Shown piece after piece: positions 24,580 through 33,402 of a DNA stretch of 64,000 nucleotides. A program made the translations under genes and the position numbers. The stretch is from Arthrobacter psychrochitiniphilus. Lineage in GTDB: Bacteria; Actinomycetota; Actinomycetes; Actinomycetales; Micrococcaceae. The DNA lies in the NCBI RefSeq assembly GCF_003185915.1, contig NZ_QHLZ01000001.1, forward strand, positions 186,001 to 250,000. Reading direction: 5' to 3'. The stretch's first letter is position 1; each line of letters starts with the position of its first letter. The notes under the pieces are model-generated. The model searched no databases and was not told where the DNA came from. It saw nothing but the letters and a program-made list of their open reading frames with translations.

Positions 24580-25827
24580 CACGCCGGCCCGTTGCGGGCT
24601 CAGTTCGCCAGCCAGTTCCTGATCTGCCGCCGGCAGTGTCCCGGTGATCATCGCGGCCGCGAGCGTGGCCAGCGCGGCCGAGGTTTGAATCCCATACCCG
24701 CCCTGCCCGGCGAGCCAGAAGAAGTTGGGCACAGCCGCATCGAAGCCCACCACGGGAATGCCATCCGGGGCTTCTGTACGCAGCCCCGTCCACGCCCGGA
24801 CGACGCCGGTGATCCCCAGGGTGGTCACGGCGTCAATGCGCTCGATCAGTGCCCTAATATCGGCATCCACCACCTGCGCGTCACCCGCCGGAGCAGGCAC
24901 TGACTCACATGGTGAGATCAGGAGGTTCCCGCCGTGGGGCCTGAAGTAGTAGCTTTCATCGAAGGGCTCCACCATGGGCCCCGCCGGATTCACAGGCCCT
25001 GCCGTGGAAACTATGGCCACGCTGCGCCGGTACGGGATCAGGCTCTGAGATGGCACGCCACAGAGCGTGGCCACCTCCTGCGCCCAGGCACCCGCAGCAT
25101 TGACCACAACTGAGGCCTTGATTTCATGCTCCCCCGCTGTCAGCGTGAACCCCGTGTCATCATGCTGTACCGTGGTCACGGGGGCACTCAAGAGCACGGT
25201 GGCACCTGCCGCCAGACCCTGCCGGCGGTAGTACTCCAGCAGGGCCGGCACATCCACCTCCTTGGCGGAGTCATCCAGGGCTGCTGCAAAAAATGTATCG
25301 GGGCGCAGATCCGGGCTCAGCGCCATGGCCTGGGTGTGGCCCAACAATTTCAGGCCGGGCTGGCCCGCCAACAGCTCCGCTACCTCAGCGTGGTTGCCCA
25401 GCATGATGAGCGGGCGAGGTATCAGGATGGGCGCCGCCAGCGTGGCTGAAATATCCTCCACCATGGCGATGCTGCGCCGGGTCAACTCTTGAATGACGGC
25501 CGGGCCATAATGTGGCTGCATCTGCCGGGCCGAGCGGGCGGAGGTGTGGAACGCCAAGGCCGGCTCCGCTTCCACCAACACCACTGTTCGTGTAGGGGCC
25601 AGGGCCCAGGCTAGGGACAACCCGGCAATTCCGCCGCCAATGATCACTACGTCAGCTTTCACCACGTCACTATTCACCACATCAACATTCATTGCATCAA
25701 CATTCATTGCGTCAACATTCAGTGCATCAACATTCATTGCGTCAACATTCAGTGCATCAACATTCAGTGCATCAACATCCATGGCGCCATGCTGGCACAT
25801 CCAGCCATGAAAATTCCACCATCCCAC
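24574..25827 (-). CDS. FAD-dependent oxidoreductase, DAO (D-amino-acid/glycine oxidase) family
   Basis: Up to 417 residues. The FAD-binding Rossmann motif VVIIGGGIAGLSLAWAL is followed by an acidic VEAE end of the second strand and a typical DAO middle region with NAAGAWAQEVA. The C-terminus has RTEAPDGIPVVGF and LAGQGGYGIQTSAA, which bind FAD. Members oxidise amino acids, sarcosine or similar amines. The start is uncertain: the N-terminus is a ladder of about nine NVDA(L/M) pentapeptides from a 15-bp repeat, each with possible ATG codons; GTG 25827 and ATG 25782 are both open. It is divergent from the formylglycine-generating enzyme gene, with no evident functional link. Confidence 0.85.
   Translation of the reverse strand: MGWWNFHGWMCQHGAMDVDALNVDALNVDAMNVDALNVDAMNVDAMNVDVVNSDVVKADVVIIGGGIAGLSLAWALAPTRTVVLVEAEPALAFHTSARSARQMQPHYGPAVIQELTRRSIAMVEDISATLAAPILIPRPLIMLGNHAEVAELLAGQPGLKLLGHTQAMALSPDLRPDTFFAAALDDSAKEVDVPALLEYYRRQGLAAGATVLLSAPVTTVQHDDTGFTLTAGEHEIKASVVVNAAGAWAQEVATLCGVPSQSLIPYRRSVAIVSTAGPVNPAGPMVEPFDESYYFRPHGGNLLISPCESVPAPAGDAQVVDADIRALIERIDAVTTLGITGVVRAWTGLRTEAPDGIPVVGFDAAVPNFFWLAGQGGYGIQTSAALATLAAAMITGTLPAADQELAGELSPQRAGVL
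25651..25785. repeat. 15-bp minisatellite, about nine units, 5' end of the oxidoreductase gene
   Basis: Consecutive 15-bp units from 25651 to 25785; the seven from 25681 match an RTCAACATTCAKTGC pattern almost exactly and the two before it are degenerate. In frame on the minus strand they encode (N)VDA(L/M). Copy number changes would keep the frame but alter the N-terminus and the number of possible starts. Confidence 0.92.
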
Positions 25828-25829
25828 CC

Positions 25830-25868
25830 GGGCGTGTCACCAGGGCGTGTCACCAGGGCGTGTCTCAC
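25830..25868. repeat. 13-bp x3 tandem repeat in a divergent promoter region
   Basis: GGGCGTGTCACCA at 25830-25842 and 25843-25855 and a diverged third copy at 25856-25868, between the oxidoreductase and formylglycine-generating enzyme genes. Changes in copy number would alter promoter spacing. Confidence 0.85.
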
Positions 25869-25914
25869 TCCTTAGACTGGTAGGAGTACTTTGATCCCTG
25901 TGTGAAGAGAGTCC

Positions 25915-26922
25915 ATGTCTAGTTGTTGCAGTCCCGAAGGCCGTGCGCCGGGCCATGCGGAGCATTCCTCCGCCACGAACCAGGTGTTTTCTCTGAGCGT
26001 CCCCGCCAAAACCGGGAACAGCTCATCCACAGATTCCTTTCATGCGCAGCAGGCGAACATCCCGGCAGGCACGTTCGCCATGGGCGATCCCTTTGACGAG
26101 GGCTACCCCGCCGACGGTGAAACGCCCGTCCACCAAGTTTCCGTCTCAGACTTCGAAATTGATGTCACCGCCGTCAGCAACGCCGCATTCGCCGCCTTCA
26201 TTGCAGCCACCGGCTACCGCACGGAGTCTGAAATCTACGGTACTTCTGCCGTTTTTCACCTTGCCGTCCAGGCGGATCAGGCCGATATTCTCGGCACCGC
26301 AGCTGGCACTCCCTGGTGGCTGAACGTGCGCGGTGCCAGCTGGGCGCACCCAGCCGGGCCGCTCTCACACTGGCAGGACATCCCGGAACACCCCGTCACC
26401 CAGGTCTCGCACACGGATGCCTTGGCATATTGCGCGTGGGCGGGCCGGGTCCTGCCTACCGAGGCACAGTGGGAATATGCTGCCCGCGGCGGATTAGTCC
26501 AATCACGGTACCCCTGGGGAAATGAGCTCCACGGAACAGGAGCCGACGGCGAGACCCTGCACCGCTGCAACATTTGGCAGGGCACTTTTCCCACGGAAAA
26601 CACGTGCGACGACGGATTCCTCACCACCGCTCCCGTGGCCAGTTTCGAAGCCAACGGGTACGGCCTGCTCCAGACCAGCGGCAACGTCTGGGAATGGTGC
26701 GCGGACTGGTTCTTACCCAAGTACTACAAGAGCTGCCTGGCCGCAGGAACTGTGGAAGATCCGGCGGGCCCCACCATTGGGCGCGGCCGGGTGATGCGCG
26801 GCGGCTCCTACTTGTGCCACGATTCTTATTGCAACCGCTACCGGCTAGCGGCCCGCAGCTCCAACTCCCCCGAATCTGCCAGCGGAAACCTCGGATTCAG
26901 GACCGTCGCCGCCCAGCACTAA
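25915..26922 (+). CDS. Formylglycine-generating enzyme (sulfatase-activating)
   Basis: 335-residue copper-dependent FGE that oxidises the active-site Cys of type I sulfatases (CxPxR motif) to C-alpha-formylglycine. The fold is recognised from IPAGTFAMGD, RVLPTEAQWEYAARGG, SGNVWEWCADWF and the C-terminal RGGSYLCHDSYCNRYR. The two redox/copper Cys are at residues 301 and 306, as in human SUMF1. The N-terminal MSSCCSPEG segment is common in actinobacterial homologues. No signal peptide is seen, so it acts in the cytoplasm on nascent sulfatases. No sulfatase gene is in the window; the partner must be elsewhere. The nearby GH101 gene hints at sulfated mucin glycans, but that is inference. Confidence 0.93.
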   Translation: MSSCCSPEGRAPGHAEHSSATNQVFSLSVPAKTGNSSSTDSFHAQQANIPAGTFAMGDPFDEGYPADGETPVHQVSVSDFEIDVTAVSNAAFAAFIAATGYRTESEIYGTSAVFHLAVQADQADILGTAAGTPWWLNVRGASWAHPAGPLSHWQDIPEHPVTQVSHTDALAYCAWAGRVLPTEAQWEYAARGGLVQSRYPWGNELHGTGADGETLHRCNIWQGTFPTENTCDDGFLTTAPVASFEANGYGLLQTSGNVWEWCADWFLPKYYKSCLAAGTVEDPAGPTIGRGRVMRGGSYLCHDSYCNRYRLAARSSNSPESASGNLGFRTVAAQH

Positions 26923-26930
26923 TCCAGCCA

Positions 26931-27725
26931 CTAGCGCAGCCACGCGCACACAATCTGCCCCTGCCTTCTTTGGCTCTCCCGCAACGTGGGGATGCCCGGC
27001 GGGTCGGGGCGCCGGGACATGTCCAGGAAGTATCCAGCCCACCCTGCCATCACGGCGTTGATCGAATCCTCCGCTACGGAATCCTCCCCCACTGCGGCGA
27101 ATACGGGGTGTGTGGTGAACCAATGATCCAGCGCCGCCTCGGGGTTGAACGTCTTGACGTTGATCAGCACGCTGAGCGCGTCCACCCAGGACGCCCCGCT
27201 GGCAGCCCAGGACCAGTCCGCAACTTCTCCCAAGCCATGAAGGCGCCCTTGAGCGCTTCTTGAGAGTGCGGCAACGGCAGTTCCGTCCTGAGCGGGACAC
27301 GGCCAATCTTCTCCAGTGCGTCAAGTACCGCGAGAAGTTCGCTCTCCTGCCAGGGCTCCTGCGGATGGTGACCCGCTACATCGGCCAGTACCAGCGCAAC
27401 CCAGATGCCGTCGTCGTACATTCCCAGAAGTCGTACATTCCCAGAAGTCGTACATTCCCAGAAATTCAGGCGCCGGAATGTCTTGTGGCAGGGCCAAAGC
27501 GCCGGCGGCTTCGCGGCGGTGCAGCACCGGAGTTGTGGCATTCTCAAGCGCACTGGCAGCCTTCACAAACGCCCGCCGCCCCGAGGCCAGCAACACCCGG
27601 TCCGCCGACCCCGGGGAAAACCCGCCTGGGGCAGACACGGCAGCCACCACCGGCTCAGTCAAGATACTCTCGACGCCGTCGCGCACCGTTTGCGGCAGCT
27701 GCTCCCAGGTGATGCGCCGGGTCAT
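26931..27725 (-). pseudogene. Phosphotransferase (APH-like) gene, broken by a 17-bp repeat and a second lesion
   Basis: Remains of an aminoglycoside-phosphotransferase-fold kinase. Frame one from ATG 27725 gives MTRRITWEQLPQ, then SADRVLLASGRRAFVKAAS with the ATP-site Lys. After PAPEFLGMYD it runs into three copies of a 17-bp unit (27413-27463), whose two extra copies shift the frame by +1. The second frame continues MYDDGIWVALVLADVAG to about 27240. A further shift near 27235-27240 leads to a third frame with GEVADWSWAASGASWVDA and the C-terminal PPGIPTLRESQRRQG. The family's catalytic HxDxRxxN loop is absent, so a deletion seems to have removed it. Almost certainly non-functional. Substrate unknown. 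Confidence 0.8.
27413..27463. repeat. Perfect 17-bp x3 tandem repeat inside the broken phosphotransferase gene
   Basis: Three identical 17-bp copies (27413-27429, 27430-27446, 27447-27463). Seventeen is not a multiple of three: one or four copies keep the reading frame, two or three do not. Confidence 0.95.
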
Positions 27726-27766
27726 GGCTGCGCGGCTGAAGTTCGAGAGGTTGGGTTCTGCGCGGC

Positions 27767-28576
27767 TCAAGCCTGCGGGGCCAGGGTGAGGATGGTTGCG
27801 TCATCGGCCACCTCACCGATCCGCTGCTGGTGCATGCGTAATTCATGCAGGAGCCCCAAGGCATCAAGGGTGTTGCGGCTCCGGTCCAGGAACTCGCCCG
27901 GTCCGCTGACCAGGCCAAGATCGACTGCGCGCCACGCCCCATCGCTGGCCATCACCAAAAGCTCGGGACGCCCAATCTGGACCACGTGGGCGTGATCAGC
28001 CGCTTCCGGCTCCCGCCGCGCCACCCACAACCGGCCCGGGGTGTTACGCAGTTCGCGATCCTGTTGCAGCAGGCGCAGCCGGGCCTGGGCCGTTGCCTCC
28101 GGTGGGATGCGGGAATCGGCAAGTTCGGCCCGGATCAGGAGGGTTTCTCCGTCTGGCATTCTGGCAACAACAGTACAGTCGGCCAGACTGGCGATCTCAA
28201 CTCCGCTGCTGTTCAGCTGGGCTACGGAAACGGCAGCGCTGGGAAAACGCACCTTTTCATTTCCCACGAGTGCCGTTGCCTCATGATCAATCTCCTCCAG
28301 CGCACGCGCAAGCACGCCACGAACACCGCTGTCATCGGGTTGCGCGGACCCACGCTGGTGTTCCCCGGTTCGTGCGGAGGCCTGGGCAAATTTCATGCTC
28401 AAAAGCTGGGCCAGCCATTGCGGGTCCGAGGCGGATGGCAGGTTCAGAGGTTCTAGGAGCGCTGTGGCGCCGTCAATGATCCACGCGTTGGGGCCGTAGT
28501 GGCCACAACTGTCCTCCTGGACATGGGCCCCTCCCTCAGATTGCACACGTGCACGGATGTCCCAAGCGTAAGTCAT
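27767..28576 (-). CDS. PP2C-like protein phosphatase
   Basis: 269-residue cytoplasmic protein with the outline of a PP2C/SpoIIE-type metal-dependent phosphatase: HVQEDSCGHYGPNAWIIDGATALLE at the N-terminus (weak version of the GxxRxxNED...DGMG motif), a central beta region with LADCTVVARMPDGE, and LLVMASDGAWRAVD plus DDATILTLAP at the C-terminus, which supply metal-binding Asp residues. Several canonical residues differ (Gly of DGxG is Ala-Thr), so catalysis is likely but not certain. It is 42 bp upstream of the broken phosphotransferase gene on the same strand and just downstream of a membrane-anchored protein. It is separate from the secretion-cluster phosphatase at 56 kb. Confidence 0.7.
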   Translation of the reverse strand: MTYAWDIRARVQSEGGAHVQEDSCGHYGPNAWIIDGATALLEPLNLPSASDPQWLAQLLSMKFAQASARTGEHQRGSAQPDDSGVRGVLARALEEIDHEATALVGNEKVRFPSAAVSVAQLNSSGVEIASLADCTVVARMPDGETLLIRAELADSRIPPEATAQARLRLLQQDRELRNTPGRLWVARREPEAADHAHVVQIGRPELLVMASDGAWRAVDLGLVSGPGEFLDRSRNTLDALGLLHELRMHQQRIGEVADDATILTLAPQA

Positions 28577-28600
28577 GGTTTCATGATGCCACGGGTACCC

Positions 28601-29656
28601 TCACGAGCACGTGACATTAGTTGCCGGATCAACATTGTTTTCCAGCCATTCACCAGTGGCGTCATACGCCTTCATGGCGGCACAGACATCGGATTTGCTC
28701 CCCGGCACGGCCTTGATGACAGCGTAAATGGAATTGCCATTGCTATTAGCCTTGGACGGGCCCCGGAAGTTATCGCAGGACAGGTCAGTGCGCAGGTACA
28801 TGGATCCTGGGTTGGCCCGTAACGCCTGTTCAATGGTGGCCGCATTGGTGGCTGGTTCGAATGCTGTGGCCAGCACAATGACCCCGGTACCATCGCACGC
28901 CGGGTAGGAGATGGGCTGGCTCAGGCCCAAGTCCCCTGGCAACTTCAACTCTGGGGCACTGGGAGTCCACCACGAAAGCATTTTTTCTTCCGCAATAACA
29001 TCATTATTTGCCGAGATGGTGAACGTTGAGGCGTTCAAGGCATAGCTGTAGTTGCCGTTTCGGGCTTGGGCTGAGTTGGAGGTTCGGCTCGCCGGTAGCA
29101 CTATCGTGGAGCCTGATTTCTTATCCAGACCCAGGTAAGTGGTCTCGCCGTTGATCTCGCAGATCGCAGCACGGAAGGAGTCCGAGGCCCCCACAAACAC
29201 CACTTTCCCCTGCCACTTGCAATACGCCTTGTCAGCATTGGAGTAGCCGGAGTTATCTACTGTGTTCAGGCGCTGGGGTGCGGTCTGCGACTCGGGTTGG
29301 CCCTGTTGTGGCGCAGAGTCTTGTTCCCCGATGGCGTCTTGCATCTGTGACGAGGAGTTGGGCGAGGCGCCCTGGTTCTGGCCGGCCGTGCCAGCAAGCG
29401 GCGGCTGGGCCGGGACACCCAAGAGGGTATTTACCGCAAAGACCGCGCCCACAATGATGGCGCCCAGAAGGACGGTTCCAGCCGCGATCCAGGCCGCGAT
29501 CTTGCCCTTGCCCTTGGACTCTCCGCTGGGCGGGCCAGCGGGTGGCCCGGCAAATGGTCCGCTGGGTGACCCGGCAGGTGGCACATTTGGTGGGGGTGGA
29601 ACGTTGCTCCCTGACGGCTTTCCGTTCGGGCCCGGCCAGGGTTGTGGTCCACTCAT
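28601..29656 (-). CDS. Proline-rich single-pass membrane protein with extracellular Cys-containing domain
   Basis: 351 residues from ATG 29656 (MSGPQPWPGP), preceded by GAGGGGG. The first 60 residues are Pro/Gly/Ser-rich and cytoplasmic. One helix (about 62-85) follows, then a Gln/Ser/Pro-rich linker and an extracytoplasmic domain of about 220 residues with several Cys (KAYCKWQ, AAICEIN, YPACDGTG, DLSCDNF, SDVCAAM, NVTCS), probably disulfide-bonded. The part with YLRTDLSCDNFRG resembles extracellular domains I associate with some actinobacterial Ser/Thr kinases, but there is no kinase domain here. It may be a receptor-like partner of the adjacent phosphatase. Function unknown. Confidence 0.65.
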   Translation of the reverse strand: MSGPQPWPGPNGKPSGSNVPPPPNVPPAGSPSGPFAGPPAGPPSGESKGKGKIAAWIAAGTVLLGAIIVGAVFAVNTLLGVPAQPPLAGTAGQNQGASPNSSSQMQDAIGEQDSAPQQGQPESQTAPQRLNTVDNSGYSNADKAYCKWQGKVVFVGASDSFRAAICEINGETTYLGLDKKSGSTIVLPASRTSNSAQARNGNYSYALNASTFTISANNDVIAEEKMLSWWTPSAPELKLPGDLGLSQPISYPACDGTGVIVLATAFEPATNAATIEQALRANPGSMYLRTDLSCDNFRGPSKANSNGNSIYAVIKAVPGSKSDVCAAMKAYDATGEWLENNVDPATNVTCS

Positions 29657-29829
29657 TGCTTGGTCCCCCTCGAGACAGATACTGGCCCCATTCAGGGCCC
29701 GTTCACAGGCTACACCCGGGCTCAGACACTCCCCTGCACCAGCGGCATTGTGACAGTACCTCAGAAAAAACTGCGAGCCGTGACCTTCCAAAGGGGAAGT
29801 CAGGGCTCGAAGAGGAAGAACGGGAAAGA

Positions 29830-29889
29830 GGGTGTGGGTGGGCCCACACACCCGAGGGCCCCGAAGTGCGGCTCGCTTGCGAGCCACAC
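29830..29889 (-). terminator. Double hairpin after gatB
   Basis: Two stems in tandem downstream of gatB on the minus strand: 29866-29876 pairs with 29879-29889 (10 of 11 bp, 2-base loop), then a GC-rich GGGTGTG/CACACCC stem at 29830-29853, followed on that strand by a C/T-rich tract. A likely terminator of gatCAB. Confidence 0.65.
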
Positions 29890-29907
29890 GTCGGGAGGGT
29901 GTGGGGA

Positions 29908-31416
29908 CTAGCCCTCCACGCCCAGGGTCTTGAGGATCAGCTCGCGCACGCGAGCCGCATCGGCCTGTCCACGGGTCACCTTCATGACGCCACCAACAAT
30001 CGCACCAACGGCCTGCACCTTGCCGCCACGGATCTTCTCGGCAACATCGGGCTGGGCTGCCAGGGCCTCGTCAATCGCACTCTGCAGGGCGCCGTCGTCG
30101 GAGACAACGGCCAGGCCGCGCTTGGCCACGACCTCTGTGGGTGTGCCTTCGCCCTCAAGGACACCGTCCAGCACCTTGCGGGCCAGCTTGTCATTGATGG
30201 CACCCGAGGCGATGAGCTTCTCAATCTCCACCACGACGGCGGGGCTGACGCCCAACGCGGCGGGATCCACGTCTGCCAGCTTGGCGCGGCGTGCGATTTC
30301 ACCCATCCACCACTTACGGGCCGCAGCTGCTGTTGCGCCAGCGGTGACGGTTTCTTCAATCTCGTCCATGAGTCCGGCGTTGACCACGTCGCGGAATTCC
30401 ATGTCGGTGTAGCCCCAGTCCGCCTGCAGGCGCTTGCGGCGCTCGGCCGGCGGCTCGGGCAGAGTGGCGCGGAGCTCCTCAACCCAGGCGGCGCTGGTGA
30501 CAATGGGGACCAGATCCGGCTCGGGGAAGTAACGGTAGTCATCAGCATCTGACTTGGGCCGGCCCGAGGTGGTGGACTTGGTGTCCTCATGCCAGTGGCG
30601 GGTTTCCTGCGTGATCAGCACACCGGAATCCAAGACGGCGGCGTGGCGCTGGATCTCGAACTTCACGGCGTTTTCGACGGCGCGCAGCGAGTTCACGTTC
30701 TTCGTCTCGGTGCGGGTGCCGAACTTTTCCTGCCCGTAGGGGCGCAGGGAGACGTTGGCGTCGCAACGGACATTGCCGCGCTCCATCTTCGCGTCTGAGA
30801 CACCCAGGTTCTTCACAATCTCGCGGATGGCGGCAACGTAAGCCTTGGCCAGTTCCGGCGCACGTGAACCGGCACCTTCGATAGTCTTGGTCACGATTTC
30901 AACCAGGGGCACGCCCGAACGGTTGTAGTCCACGAGGGAGTAATCAGCACCCTGGATGCGTCCCGTGGCACCTCCCATGTGGGTGAGCTTGCCAGCATCT
31001 TCTTCCATGTGGGCGCGCTCAATTTCCACGTGGAAGACGGTGCCGTCCTCAAGTTCAATATCGATCCAGCCGTCGTAGCAGATGGGGTCATCGTACTGGG
31101 AGGTCTGGAAGTTCTTGGGGGTGTCCGGGTAGAAGTACTGCTTACGCGCAAACGTGCTGTGCGGGGCAATCTTGCAGTTCAGCGCCAGGCCGATCAGGAT
31201 CGAGGACTCGACTGCCTTCTTGTTGACCACGGGCAGCACGCCGGGCAGACCCAGGCACACCTCATTGACGTTGGAGTTTGGCTCATCACCAAAGACGTTC
31301 GGTGCCGAGGAGAACATCTTGGTCTTGGTGTTCAGCTCAACGTGCACCTCAAAACCAAGGACTGGATCGTACTTTTCCAGGGCTTCTTCGAAGCTCAGAA
31401 TGGTTTCGTTGCTCAT
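29908..31416 (-). CDS. gatB: Asp/Glu-tRNA(Asn/Gln) amidotransferase subunit B
   Basis: 502-residue GatB. It activates the mis-acylated Glu-tRNA(Gln) or Asp-tRNA(Asn) with ATP for amidation by ammonia from GatA. ATG 31416 (MSNETILSF) overlaps the gatA stop by one base (TAATG), and family similarity begins here (FEVHVELNTKTKMFS). The central catalytic region has DYNRSGVPLVEIVT and RGNVRCDANVS, and the C-terminal YqeY/tail domain ends with TRGQADAARVRELI. Required in organisms that lack GlnRS or AsnRS. Last gene of gatCAB. Confidence 0.97.
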   Translation of the reverse strand: MSNETILSFEEALEKYDPVLGFEVHVELNTKTKMFSSAPNVFGDEPNSNVNEVCLGLPGVLPVVNKKAVESSILIGLALNCKIAPHSTFARKQYFYPDTPKNFQTSQYDDPICYDGWIDIELEDGTVFHVEIERAHMEEDAGKLTHMGGATGRIQGADYSLVDYNRSGVPLVEIVTKTIEGAGSRAPELAKAYVAAIREIVKNLGVSDAKMERGNVRCDANVSLRPYGQEKFGTRTETKNVNSLRAVENAVKFEIQRHAAVLDSGVLITQETRHWHEDTKSTTSGRPKSDADDYRYFPEPDLVPIVTSAAWVEELRATLPEPPAERRKRLQADWGYTDMEFRDVVNAGLMDEIEETVTAGATAAAARKWWMGEIARRAKLADVDPAALGVSPAVVVEIEKLIASGAINDKLARKVLDGVLEGEGTPTEVVAKRGLAVVSDDGALQSAIDEALAAQPDVAEKIRGGKVQAVGAIVGGVMKVTRGQADAARVRELILKTLGVEG

Positions 31417-32978
31417 TAGTTTGCCTCCTCGGCTGCGATCTTGGCGGTGGCCTCGTCGGCGGTGGATGCCAGTGCCGGGGCTTGGTCCAGAATGGGGCCG
31501 CCCCACTTGGTCTCCAACAGGGATTCCAGCACGGCACCAACACGGTAAACGCGGGCGTCCTCGCGGGCCGGGGCCAGCAGCTGGATACCCACGGGCAGGC
31601 CGTCTTCATCGGCCAGGCCACCAGGCAGGGTCAAGCCGGGGATGCCGGCCAGGTTGGCCGGAATCGTGGCAATGTCCAGCAGGTACATGGACAGCGGGTC
31701 ATCAATCTTTTCACCCAGCTTGAACGCCGTGGTGGGCGTGGTGGGTGAGATGAGCACATCCACCTGGGCGAAGGCGGCCTCGAAATCGCGCTGCACCAAA
31801 GTGCGCACACGCTGCGCGGAACCATAGTAGGCGTCATAGTAGCCAGCGCTCAGGGCGTAGGTGCCCAAGATGATGCGGCGCTTAACCTCATCGCCGAAAC
31901 CGGCGGCGCGGGTGGCAGCCATGACACGCTCAATGGTGAGCGGAGCATCGGTGGGCAACGTGCGGTTGCCGAACCGGACGCCGTCGAACTTGGCAAGGTT
32001 AGAAGATGCCTCACTGGGCATGATCAGGTAGTAGGCACCGAGGGCGTACTTGAAGTTGGGGCAGGAAACCTCAACGATCTCAGCCCCTGCTTCGCGCAAC
32101 AAGTCCAGGGATTCGTTGAAGCGGTTTTCAACGCCGGCCTGGAAACCTTCGCCGTGCAGTTCCTTCACCACACCGATCTTCATGCCGGCAACGTTGCCCA
32201 AGCGGGCGGCGTCGGCCAGGCCCGTGGAGGGATCCGTCAGGGACGTGGAATCAAGGGGATCGTGCCCGCCAATGACTTCCTGAAGCAAGGCTGCGTCCAA
32301 GACGGTGCGGGATACCGGGCCAATCTGGTCCAGCGAGGACGCCATGGCGATGGCACCGTAGCGCGAAACCGCGCCGTACGTTGGCTTGACGCCCACGGTA
32401 CCGGTGACGGCGCCGGGCTGGCGGATGGAACCGCCAGTGTCAGTGCCCAAGGCCAGGGGTGCTTCGAAGGCTGCCACGGCTGCAGCCGAGCCACCGCCGG
32501 AGCCGCCGGGAATCCGGTCCAGATCCCACGGGTTGCGGGTGATGCCGTACGCGGAGTGCTCGGTGGAGGAACCCATGGCGAATTCGTCAAGGTTCGTCTT
32601 GCCCAGCATGGGCATGCGGGCGGCGCGGATCTTCTTGATGACGGTGGCGTCATAGGGGCTCATCCAGCCCTCAAGGATCTTGGAAGCAGCCGTGGTGGGC
32701 TGGCCCTTGGTGACAATCAGGTCCTTGATGGCGATGGGCACACCGGCAAGCTCATGGAGCTCTTCGCTGGCGGCGCGGCGGGCGTCGACGTCGGCAGCCA
32801 CGGCCAGCGCTTCCTCGGCGTTAACGTGCAGGAACGCGTGGATGCCGCGCTCACCGCCGTCGACCTCGGCAATACGGTCAAGGTGAGCCTGAACCAGCTC
32901 AACGGAGGTGATCTCGCCTGAGGCGAGTTTGGCGGCCATCACGGCGGCGCTGGAACGGATCAATGCAGATGCACTCAT
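31416..32978 (-). CDS. gatA: Asp/Glu-tRNA(Asn/Gln) amidotransferase subunit A
   Basis: 520-residue amidase-signature enzyme that hydrolyses glutamine and channels ammonia to GatB. The Ser-cisSer-Lys triad is visible as Lys in [12 protein letters not shown], the cis-Ser in [12 protein letters not shown], and the nucleophilic Ser in [13 protein letters not shown]. Full family length with no disruption. It starts 4 bp after gatC and overlaps gatB by one base, consistent with a tightly coupled operon. Confidence 0.97.
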   Translation of the reverse strand: MSASALIRSSAAVMAAKLASGEITSVELVQAHLDRIAEVDGGERGIHAFLHVNAEEALAVAADVDARRAASEELHELAGVPIAIKDLIVTKGQPTTAASKILEGWMSPYDATVIKKIRAARMPMLGKTNLDEFAMGSSTEHSAYGITRNPWDLDRIPGGSGGGSAAAVAAFEAPLALGTDTGGSIRQPGAVTGTVGVKPTYGAVSRYGAIAMASSLDQIGPVSRTVLDAALLQEVIGGHDPLDSTSLTDPSTGLADAARLGNVAGMKIGVVKELHGEGFQAGVENRFNESLDLLREAGAEIVEVSCPNFKYALGAYYLIMPSEASSNLAKFDGVRFGNRTLPTDAPLTIERVMAATRAAGFGDEVKRRIILGTYALSAGYYDAYYGSAQRVRTLVQRDFEAAFAQVDVLISPTTPTTAFKLGEKIDDPLSMYLLDIATIPANLAGIPGLTLPGGLADEDGLPVGIQLLAPAREDARVYRVGAVLESLLETKWGGPILDQAPALASTADEATAKIAAEEAN

Positions 32979-32981
32979 GGA

Positions 32982-33278
32982 TTAGCTCTCCTCCAGAATT
33001 GCGGGAACCTTGAAGCGGCCATCGGCGGCATCGGGCGCCCCGGACAGGGCCTCTTCCACGGTAAGCACATGGCCCACTACGTCCTCGCGCATGACATTGG
33101 TCAGCGGGATCGGGTGTGAGGTGGCGGGAACATCTGCCCCGGCAGCCTCGCTGACGCTCTTCACTGCATCCACAATCACTGCCAGTTCAGTGGCCATGCT
33201 CTCCAGTTCTTCGTCGCTCATCTCGATGTGAGCCAGTTGCGCCAGATGCGCCACGTCGTCACGGTTGATCGCAGCCAT
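32982..33278 (-). CDS. gatC: Asp/Glu-tRNA(Asn/Gln) amidotransferase subunit C
   Basis: 98-residue GatC, the small chaperone-like subunit that wraps around GatA. The INRDDVAHLAQLAHIEMSDEE N-terminal helix and the central LTNVMREDVV segment are typical. It leads the gatCAB operon; AGGGGAGAT precedes the ATG at 33278. No other gene lies in the 124 bp upstream. Confidence 0.95.
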   Translation of the reverse strand: MAAINRDDVAHLAQLAHIEMSDEELESMATELAVIVDAVKSVSEAAGADVPATSHPIPLTNVMREDVVGHVLTVEEALSGAPDAADGRFKVPAILEES

Positions 33279-33354
33279 GGATCTCCCCTACAAAAGTAAA
33301 TAAGTGTGTACCCCTAGCTTATCTCCCATGGCGGGCGGCAAATCCCGCCTGGCA

Positions 33355-33399
33355 TTTCCTACTGACGCGTTTCCTGCCCGCGCATTTACTACTGGCGCA
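33355..33399. repeat. Degenerate 15-bp x3 repeat upstream of gatC
   Basis: Three imperfect 15-bp units (TTTMCTxCYxRCGCR pattern) at 33355-33369, 33370-33384 and 33385-33399, between the LssY-domain gene stop and gatC. They lie in the only space available for the gatC promoter. Confidence 0.65.
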
Positions 33400-33402
33400 T
33401 GG

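Noticed and set aside
25651..25785. Regular 15-bp repeats considered as a CRISPR array
   Set aside because: Units are contiguous without spacers and in frame with the oxidoreductase gene, and no cas genes are near.
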